Positions 55,878-64,000 of a stretch of 64,000 nucleotides of DNA are shown one piece after another; the first letter of the stretch is position 1; the number at the start of each line of letters is the position of its first letter. Under the pieces are notes generated by a model. It was not told the origin of the DNA, did no database searches, and worked only from the letters and a program-made list of their open reading frames with translations. The translations under genes were made by a program, and so were the position numbers. The DNA comes from CAZMGY01 sp964565945 [NCBI: uncultured bacterium] (GTDB lineage Bacteria > GCA-001730085), in assembly GCA_964565945.1 (NCBI GenBank), contig CAZMGY010000030.1:24381-88380 (forward strand). Reading direction: 5' to 3'.

Positions 55878-56726
55878 TTAGATTTCTTTCACATCTATGT
55901 GGTCAATCAAACGTACTAAACCTAAGCACACCGAAACAGCCACAATCACAGCATGTTCGACACAAGACACAGGCAGTAGTGTATTATAATCGACAACTTC
56001 CAAGTAGTCTATTGTTAAACCAGGAGCCTTGTCCAACATGGCACGTCCCTTAGAAAGCACCGCATCCGCCTGAGTTTCTCCCGCAAGAATATGTTGACGC
56101 ATCTCCACCAAGGCTTGGTAGATCATCCCAGCATTTTCTCGCTGCTCGGGACTTAAATAAGCATTGCGTGAACTCATCGCCAATCCATTAGGCTCCCGAA
56201 TCGTCGGACAAACCACCACATTGACGCCCATCCTTAAATCTTGAACCATCTGTTCAATAATCCGCAGCTGCTGAAAATCTTTTTCCCCGAAATACGCCCA
56301 TGTCGGCCGAACAAGATTAAAAAAAATACTCACCACAGTGCAAACCCCTCGGAAATGACCCGGACGGGAGGCCCCGCACAAATGCTGCGCCAAAGAAGGT
56401 ACTTCCACCCAAGTTTTAAAATCTTGAGGATACACCTCTTGAGCTTCAGGACAAAAAACAACATTCACACCCAAATCAGCTAATTTGTTCATATCATCCT
56501 CAAGCAAACGAGGATAAGCATCTAAATCCTCATCAACTCCAAATTGCGTTGGGTTTACAAAGAGACTGCCCACAGTCACATCTGCCTGAGACAACGACCT
56601 GCGCATAAGACTTAAATGACCTTCATGCAAAGCCCCCATCGTTGGCACAAAACCGACGCTTTGCCCCTGACCTCTCTTGGATTGGCTCCATAATTGAATA
56701 TCTTCAACTGATTCGATTATTTTCAT
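55878..56726 (-). CDS. panC: pantothenate synthetase
   Basis: 282 residues from the ATG at 56726. HIGH-type motif [32 protein letters not shown] and the SR-rich loop [10 protein letters not shown] are typical. It joins pantoate and beta-alanine with ATP. It is upstream of panD and nadX in one operon. The ATG lies about 9 bases after an extended -10 (TGATACAAT), so its mRNA could be almost leaderless. Confidence 0.96.
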   Translation of the reverse strand: MKIIESVEDIQLWSQSKRGQGQSVGFVPTMGALHEGHLSLMRRSLSQADVTVGSLFVNPTQFGVDEDLDAYPRLLEDDMNKLADLGVNVVFCPEAQEVYPQDFKTWVEVPSLAQHLCGASRPGHFRGVCTVVSIFFNLVRPTWAYFGEKDFQQLRIIEQMVQDLRMGVNVVVCPTIREPNGLAMSSRNAYLSPEQRENAGMIYQALVEMRQHILAGETQADAVLSKGRAMLDKAPGLTIDYLEVVDYNTLLPVSCVEHAVIVAVSVCLGLVRLIDHIDVKEI

Positions 56727-56734
56727 AGAAATCC

Positions 56735-56743
56735 ATTGTATCA
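56735..56743 (-). promoter_or_regulatory. extended -10 promoter of panC-panD-nadX
   Basis: TGATACAAT on the minus strand (56743-56735), a TGn-extended -10. The expected start of transcription is about 56728-56727, next to the panC ATG at 56726. No Shine-Dalgarno sequence lies between. No clear -35 is seen, as is common for extended -10 promoters. Confidence 0.45.
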
Positions 56744-56784
56744 AAAGTTACGCAAAATTGAAAAACAGGGAACGTTTGGCTATT

Positions 56785-58980
56785 TTATAGGAGATTAAGC
56801 AAAGCCTCTTCGGAAGATACGGGTCGTTCACACTGGTGATCGCGGCAAACATAAACTTGGACTCCCTCTTCGGGAATAGGAAATTGATCAACAAAAGGAA
56901 CAAATTTCGACAAGTTCTTATCCTGTTTAATCCGATAGAGAATCACCATCCGAGGATCATAAGTGCAATCAACCACGTTTTTCATGGCGATGTAAGCTTC
57001 ATTCACTTCGGGTGCCACATAAACAAGTTCCCGGCTTGGCCCTATCGCGATATCCATCGCCATAAGCATTTGAGTAGTGCTAAAGGGCCCTTGTTTCAAT
57101 TCTTTGGCAAAGTAATTGAAAATTTTAAGAACCTTATCCTCAAAATACCCATGTCCTGTCAAACGGGCTAAACGAATCAGATTATAGGCAGCCACGGCGT
57201 TTCCCGAAGGAAGAGCGCCATCATAGGCCTCTTTTTGCTTTAAAACCAAATCTTTTGTTTCAAACGATGCATTGTAAAAAACCCCTTCGGGAGATTGAAA
57301 CAGCCTCAGCATCTGCTCATTCCAATGCAAAGCTTCTTGTAAATACTTGCTTTGAGCTGTCGCCATGTACAGTTCAATCAGACCACTCACAAAAAAAGCA
57401 TAATCATCAAGCATTCCAGGGATGATTTTGTGACCTTGGCGGTAACGATGCCACAGCTGACCTTGTTCATTAACCATTTGATCCAAAACAAACTGCGCCG
57501 CTCGCTCGGCCACCACAATCCAGCGATCATCTTGCAAAGTACGTCCCACATAGGCCATCGTAGCTATCATAAGACCATTCCAATCGGTCAAAATTTTGTC
57601 ATCGCGCAAAGGTCTGAGACGTTTCTCTCGGCGCTTAAAGAGCTTTATTTTTGCTTTTTTCAAAATGCGCCCTATCTTATCCACTTCTTTCTGAAACAAA
57701 GTAGCCAAGTTTTGATCACTGCGTACACGATGCAAAATATTCCACCCAACAAATTCACCCTGCGCATCAACCTTAACATTACCTTGAGATTGAACATCAT
57801 AGGCGGCTTTAAAGACAGCGGCTTCAATTGTACTCAAATGAGTATCGATTTCGACCTCTTGCCAAATGTAAAAGGCACCTTCTTTTTTGTGGACGGCCTC
57901 CTCACGCTCGTAACTATCAGCATCCTCGGCACTGTAGAAACCACCCTGAATGTCGGTCATATCACGAGCAATGTACTCTAAGGTTTCCAAAGCTTTATCT
58001 TTGTAATAGTCCTTCCGCGTGATCAAGTAGGTATCGGCTAAGGCTTTAATGTAAAGCGCTTGGTCGTACAACATTTTTTCAAAATGCGGCACATGCCACT
58101 GCTCATCGGTGGCATAGCGATGAATTCCACCCCCAAGATGATCATAAAGGCCACCGTCACTCATCGCAACAAGAGTCTCTTCCACCATTCGCAAAGCATC
58201 GGCATCCCCACCGCGGCTGTGCATCGCCAAAAGAAAGGACAAGGTGTGTGATTGAGGAAACTTCGGGGCTTCGCTAAAGCCTCCATATTGTTCGTCAAAA
58301 CGTTGCTGAATATCGCGTTTGGCCCAAAGCAGGTGATTATTGTCCCAAGAAATCTCTTGGTCGCGATTTTCGTTTTGCGTCACATCAATCACAGTTAACA
58401 AACGTTCACTGCTATCTTCGATTTCTCCCCGCTTTTCGGTCCACGCTACATGCAACTGCTTAAGGATGTTCAAAAATCCTGGACGCCCCCAGCGATCAGT
58501 GGGAGGAAAATAGGTTCCTCCATAAAAAGGTTTTTTTTCGGGCGTTAGAAACACCGATAGGGGCCACCCTCCTTGACTGGTCATTGCCTGAACCACATGC
58601 ATGTACAAGCTATCAATATCGGGCCGCTCTTCGCGATCTAACTTGATCGACACAAAGTGCTTATTCAAATAGACAGCAATCGTTTCATTTTCAAACGATT
58701 CTCGCTCCATCACATGACACCAATGGCATGTGGCATAACCAATCGACAAAAAAATAGGCTTATCTTCTTCGCGCGCTTTGGCAAAGGCTTCGTCTCCCCA
58801 TGGATACCAATCAACGGGATTATAAGCATGCTGCAACAGGTAAGGACTCTGCTCTTTGGCCAAACGATTAGCTTTGAATTTTCCTTGAACTGACTGCTGA
58901 AAAGATACACTCATCACAACTCCTATCATCAAGGTCCATACATATCTACGGATTCCCTGCCAACTCCCCCAAGCACACAT
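56785..58980 (-). CDS. DUF255 thioredoxin-like protein with epimerase-like C-terminus (YyaL/SSP411 family)
   Basis: 731 residues. An N-terminal hydrophobic stretch ([17 protein letters not shown]) suggests a membrane or periplasmic form. The DUF255 thioredoxin fold follows: [23 protein letters not shown] and [18 protein letters not shown] with redox Cys85/Cys88. The rest is an (alpha/alpha)6 barrel as in N-acylglucosamine 2-epimerases ([32 protein letters not shown]). The biochemical role of this family is poorly known. It precedes an AI-2E-type permease on the same strand. Confidence 0.9.
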   Translation of the reverse strand: MCAWGSWQGIRRYVWTLMIGVVMSVSFQQSVQGKFKANRLAKEQSPYLLQHAYNPVDWYPWGDEAFAKAREEDKPIFLSIGYATCHWCHVMERESFENETIAVYLNKHFVSIKLDREERPDIDSLYMHVVQAMTSQGGWPLSVFLTPEKKPFYGGTYFPPTDRWGRPGFLNILKQLHVAWTEKRGEIEDSSERLLTVIDVTQNENRDQEISWDNNHLLWAKRDIQQRFDEQYGGFSEAPKFPQSHTLSFLLAMHSRGGDADALRMVEETLVAMSDGGLYDHLGGGIHRYATDEQWHVPHFEKMLYDQALYIKALADTYLITRKDYYKDKALETLEYIARDMTDIQGGFYSAEDADSYEREEAVHKKEGAFYIWQEVEIDTHLSTIEAAVFKAAYDVQSQGNVKVDAQGEFVGWNILHRVRSDQNLATLFQKEVDKIGRILKKAKIKLFKRREKRLRPLRDDKILTDWNGLMIATMAYVGRTLQDDRWIVVAERAAQFVLDQMVNEQGQLWHRYRQGHKIIPGMLDDYAFFVSGLIELYMATAQSKYLQEALHWNEQMLRLFQSPEGVFYNASFETKDLVLKQKEAYDGALPSGNAVAAYNLIRLARLTGHGYFEDKVLKIFNYFAKELKQGPFSTTQMLMAMDIAIGPSRELVYVAPEVNEAYIAMKNVVDCTYDPRMVILYRIKQDKNLSKFVPFVDQFPIPEEGVQVYVCRDHQCERPVSSEEALLNLL

Positions 58981-58987
58981 AAGAGCC

Positions 58988-60019
58988 TTAATCCCCCAAA
59001 AGTATAGCCGCCCAACGGGTTTCGTCTTGTGCCTCTAACGCAACTTTGATTGTCATTGTCAACGGAATCGATAAGACCATACCCATAGGTCCCAAAATCC
59101 AACCCCAAAAGATCAAGGACATAAACACCACCAAAGTCGACAAACCTAGTCCTTTGCCCATCCACCTCGGCTCAACCACATTAGCCATTACAAAGTTAAT
59201 AAGGACATAGCCAATCAAAATCACAATAGCTTGATGCCAGCTATACTGAACCATCGCCAAAATAATCGGCGGAACAGACGCTATAACAGACCCTATATTT
59301 GGAATATAATTAAGTAAAAAGGCTACCAACCCCCATAAAACAGGGTAGTCAAGCCCAACCCACAGCACTACGATATAAGCCAACACACCTGTGATAAAAC
59401 TCACCAAAGTCTTAATACCTATGTAGTGCCGCACCCCCTGCACAAACTTATGATAAGGCTCTAACAATGCATTATGCGATTTCGATATTCTTTTGATCTT
59501 TAAGGGAAAGCTCGAAGCCTCAAGCAAAATAAAAGTCGCGATAATAAAAATTAAAAGACCATTGGCTAAAGCATTACCAACACCATTCAACATCCTCGAT
59601 GTAAACTTCATCACCGAACCAACATTAAGCATTTTACTTAAACTCACTTGCGCGGTCTCGAAACCCCATTCCACCAATTTTTCATCAATATTGACCATTT
59701 GTTGACGAAACTGAGCTTCATAGGTCGGCACATTATCAGAAAAACCTTGCACCGAAGCACCAATCAATCCCGCAAGCGCCACTCCACCTAAAAAGATGAG
59801 CAACACAACTAAGCCAAAAGCCAATCCTTGTGGACAACCTTTCTCTTGTAACCAAAACATCGGCGACGCAAAAACAACAGCAATAAACACCGCAAACAAA
59901 AAAGGAACTAAAATCGTCTTTGCGGCCATCATTCCAGCCATAATGATAATCACAGCAGCTGTCGTTAAAAATATCATCGACGTTCGATACAGGGGTTGAA
60001 AACTCGCTCCACCCATCAT
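58988..60019 (-). CDS. AI-2E family (PerM-type) transporter
   Basis: 343 residues with about eight membrane helices and the PF01594 pattern: [28 protein letters not shown], the central [16 protein letters not shown] soluble stretch, then [37 protein letters not shown] and [18 protein letters not shown]. The substrate is not predictable from sequence; members export AI-2, sodium or other solutes. It follows ligA after 2 bases. Confidence 0.92.
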   Translation of the reverse strand: MMGGASFQPLYRTSMIFLTTAAVIIIMAGMMAAKTILVPFLFAVFIAVVFASPMFWLQEKGCPQGLAFGLVVLLIFLGGVALAGLIGASVQGFSDNVPTYEAQFRQQMVNIDEKLVEWGFETAQVSLSKMLNVGSVMKFTSRMLNGVGNALANGLLIFIIATFILLEASSFPLKIKRISKSHNALLEPYHKFVQGVRHYIGIKTLVSFITGVLAYIVVLWVGLDYPVLWGLVAFLLNYIPNIGSVIASVPPIILAMVQYSWHQAIVILIGYVLINFVMANVVEPRWMGKGLGLSTLVVFMSLIFWGWILGPMGMVLSIPLTMTIKVALEAQDETRWAAILLGD

Positions 60020-60021
60020 GG

Positions 60022-62049
<2,028 letters not shown>

Positions 62050-62056
62050 CTATGAA

Positions 62057-64000
62057 TTACGCTCGATATAAGACCTCGAGAGAATCACTAAAACTCTCCA
62101 ATAAATCACGCTGCGTTTCGGCCCAAAAATCAATATCTTCTCCTTCGGTTTGCAACAAAGAATCATAAATTTCAGGCAATGTCACAGTGTCCAAAAAGGC
62201 TATTAAAGTACGGTATTCATTCACCTTTTTCACCCCTTCTTGCTCAAGTTTATCAGCGTAAGCTTTCATCGCGTTCAAAGCCTTTGCCCACTCTTCTCGC
62301 GGTGTCGTAGCAATGGCGTAAAGCAAGCTGTGCATTTCTAAAACAATCGGTGATTGTTGAGCATAAAACGTTTGGAGTTTCGTATCGCCAGCGATCATAA
62401 GCTGCCACATCTCATTTCGCATCATGAAACGCATCAAAGCTCCAGGCAATTGAAAAACGCTAGGGTGCACTGTAATCTCATTTATAGTCTTTCCATAAAT
62501 ATTAGCTGGCGTATTTTGAGCCAACGAACTTTGTTTAGGATTAACCCGAACATGACCAACAAAGTCAGTCATACCCCAGTCCTCCAGGGTCCGCTGCGAA
62601 ACAGATGTCCCTCCTGAATAAACTTCTGTTCGAGGGAGAACTGGCATCAACATGAAACCTGAATTTTCACGTCCTCCCATTGCAGAATCCTTTTGAAGCA
62701 TATCCCATGGCGCCATCGATACTATCTCCTTAAATGCAAGGAGCGTACGCATACTATTTCTCATAGATTCAATGGCTAATAGTCCCAACTCCGATACCTC
62801 CCCTCTAACGCCCCATAGATCCTTATTTACAAAGATATCCAAAACCTGGTCCCATAACTCTGTCCAAACATTGTAAATACTGTGATCCCATATAACAATT
62901 CCGGCGGCATACCCTGGGAAATAGCTCTTAACCATAGTAGAAAACCTTACCACCATAGGACCTACCTCATTCAGCTCATGACCAACACTAATATCGCTCA
63001 AGGTATCTCCCAGAACTCCTATATTTTGCACCAAGCCATTCAAAAAACTATAGTATGTTAGCCATTCTTGACCTTGAAAGCGAATATCAAACTCGACGTG
63101 CTCTTTCATTTCCTGAAATAGCTGATGCATACTCTCAACTTGCTGATGCATAGCCTCAACTTGCTGACCTAAAGTCACCGTAGCATCAGAGATATTGTTA
63201 CTAGCTCTTTGAAAAATCCACATTTGCAAAGAGCCCTTAAATTCTTCCATTAAACGAACTATTTTCTCATTAGTATTGGGCAACACCTTATGACCTTTAA
63301 AAGCCATCGTCTCTTGCAGGGCTTTCCGGAACTCGTTGGGCTGAAGTACACATGAACTTAAAAGCGCTTCGTTGCTCACAATAATCTCCCACAACTCCTC
63401 CCATTCTGTCGTCCACTTCTCAAAAACATCTTGATCATAAACAGGCAGCACTCGGGCTTCCCTGGGCACAATACGGCATAGGGCGTCTAGCAACGAAGGT
63501 AGTATATCCTGAGATAACCCCCCCCTCAACAGACTTCCCAACAGAATCAACTCTTGCGTCAATTGGTTAAGAAACTTCTGATATTGCAACCACTCTTGGC
63601 CACGATTCTTCAAGTTTTCATTAACTTCCCCTCTCATCTTTTGAGCTATCTTTTTAATAGCTTCGGAACATTGACGTATTTGATCCAGAAGAGACGCCTC
63701 CTTTACGTCCTTCTCCTCGTAATCTAAAGCAGGGTTCTGAGAGACCTCAAAAATGTAGTTTTTTAAAACACCTTTAAAATTTTGGACCAAGCGATTTATT
63801 TGTTCATCATAGCCCTGTAACCCACTCCAAAGCTCACCCCATACAACCTTCCATTTCTTCTGAGCAGTTGGACTATTTAAGGGAAAACGAGCTAAAATAG
63901 TTTGGAATCCTTCAGAAGCTCTTCGCCATGAAGCATCGTCTCCTTGAACATCTTCGCTCCAACCCAGCATTGCTTTTATCAAAGCTTGTGACTTATCGGA
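62057..64000 (-). CDS. C-terminal part of a large repeat protein (5' end outside window)
   Basis: The frame is open to the window edge with no stop, so the first visible TTG at 63982 is not necessarily the start. At least 648 residues. Two or more units of about 178 residues repeat: INRLVQNFKG/IVRLMEEFKG, RGQEWLQYQKFLN/QGQEWLTYYSFLN and TEWEELW/VWTELWD. A heptad array (QQVEAMHQQVESMH) is encoded by 21-base DNA repeats near 63130-63170. The C-terminus holds RNEMWQ (N523, E524), LEMHSLL and IDFW, matching the giant protein's HEMLQ, VEIASLL and IDFW. Counts use the TTG as 1. Function unknown; it is not recognised as any known family. Confidence 0.7.
   Translation of the reverse strand, partial: SDKSQALIKAMLGWSEDVQGDDASWRRASEGFQTILARFPLNSPTAQKKWKVVWGELWSGLQGYDEQINRLVQNFKGVLKNYIFEVSQNPALDYEEKDVKEASLLDQIRQCSEAIKKIAQKMRGEVNENLKNRGQEWLQYQKFLNQLTQELILLGSLLRGGLSQDILPSLLDALCRIVPREARVLPVYDQDVFEKWTTEWEELWEIIVSNEALLSSCVLQPNEFRKALQETMAFKGHKVLPNTNEKIVRLMEEFKGSLQMWIFQRASNNISDATVTLGQQVEAMHQQVESMHQLFQEMKEHVEFDIRFQGQEWLTYYSFLNGLVQNIGVLGDTLSDISVGHELNEVGPMVVRFSTMVKSYFPGYAAGIVIWDHSIYNVWTELWDQVLDIFVNKDLWGVRGEVSELGLLAIESMRNSMRTLLAFKEIVSMAPWDMLQKDSAMGGRENSGFMLMPVLPRTEVYSGGTSVSQRTLEDWGMTDFVGHVRVNPKQSSLAQNTPANIYGKTINEITVHPSVFQLPGALMRFMMRNEMWQLMIAGDTKLQTFYAQQSPIVLEMHSLLYAIATTPREEWAKALNAMKAYADKLEQEGVKKVNEYRTLIAFLDTVTLPEIYDSLLQTEGEDIDFWAETQRDLLESFSDSLEVLYRA
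63128..63170 (-). repeat. 21-bp direct repeats encoding heptads
   Basis: The DNA CAACTTGCTGATGCAT recurs at a 21-base period (plus-strand copies near 63136-63151 and, in part, 63115-63130 and 63157-63167), encoding QQVEAMH-type heptads. It is a small coiled-coil region in the large repeat protein. Exact copy ends are approximate. Confidence 0.5.

Noticed and set aside
57352-57981. 209-codon plus-strand frame opposite the DUF255 gene
   Set aside because: It is antisense to a strongly supported family protein and has no signal or motif. It is a shadow frame in a compositionally skewed region.

Overview
The window looks like chromosomal DNA of a diderm, probably anaerobic bacterium. Evidence for a diderm: an MlaE-type lipid permease, two AsmA/TamB-like proteins, a set of type II secretion pseudopilins, SurE and a murein/division operon. 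Evidence for anaerobic ferredoxin metabolism: a 2-oxoacid:ferredoxin oxidoreductase and a small ferredoxin. The mix of giant secreted PDZ-like proteins, GH57/DUF4912, GspG/H/I/J/K and PEP-utilising fusions fits Omnitrophota or a relative in the PVC area. That placement is an inference; no rRNA or tRNA gene is visible to test it. TAA, TAG and TGA all act as ordinary stops.

Layout. Most genes lie on the minus strand. 1-4810: mlaE (cut by the left edge), a TamB/AsmA-like protein and clpC. 5141-6890: a coiled-coil exported protein whose 3' end continues as a decayed in-frame tail. 6973-10244: a wall/division operon rnhB-murB-ddl-ftsQ behind a clear promoter. 10598-27069: the accessory centrepiece on the plus strand, a 4267-residue exported protein with several PDZ-like modules, then a 1182-residue membrane protein joining a rhodanese domain to a dikinase-type phosphohistidine domain and ATP-grasp domain in glucan-water-dikinase order. 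27574-29396: a GH57 glucan branching-type enzyme with a DUF4912-like partner. 29497-32008 (plus): ferredoxin, cysteine desulfurase and ThiI for tRNA thiolation. 32215-37159: thioredoxin reductase and a KorAB operon linked to CBS domains. 37468-41432: rlmH, surE, an ABC exporter and a glycosyltransferase. 41518-46891: two CBM-like surface proteins around gspG, a HAD phosphatase, ArsC/Spx-like and peroxiredoxin-like proteins, a tiny secreted Cys-containing peptide and an MTA/SAH-type nucleosidase. 47282-54670: a T2SS pseudopilin operon with a TPR protein. 54705-56726: nadX-panD-panC. 56785-64000: a DUF255 thioredoxin-like protein, an AI-2E family permease, ligA, and the C-terminal part of another large repeat protein.

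The most unusual material is the pair of plus-strand giants (10598-27069) and the partial protein at the right edge, whose C-terminus shares a motif set with that of the 4267-residue protein. By eye the plus strand is C/A-rich throughout, which suggests the minus strand is the leading strand. The giants would then lie head-on to replication, which would fit their Gln/His/Thr/Asn-rich composition. Five in-frame stops downstream of the coiled-coil gene all sit where a Gln codon would fit, as expected for C-to-T decay on the leading strand.
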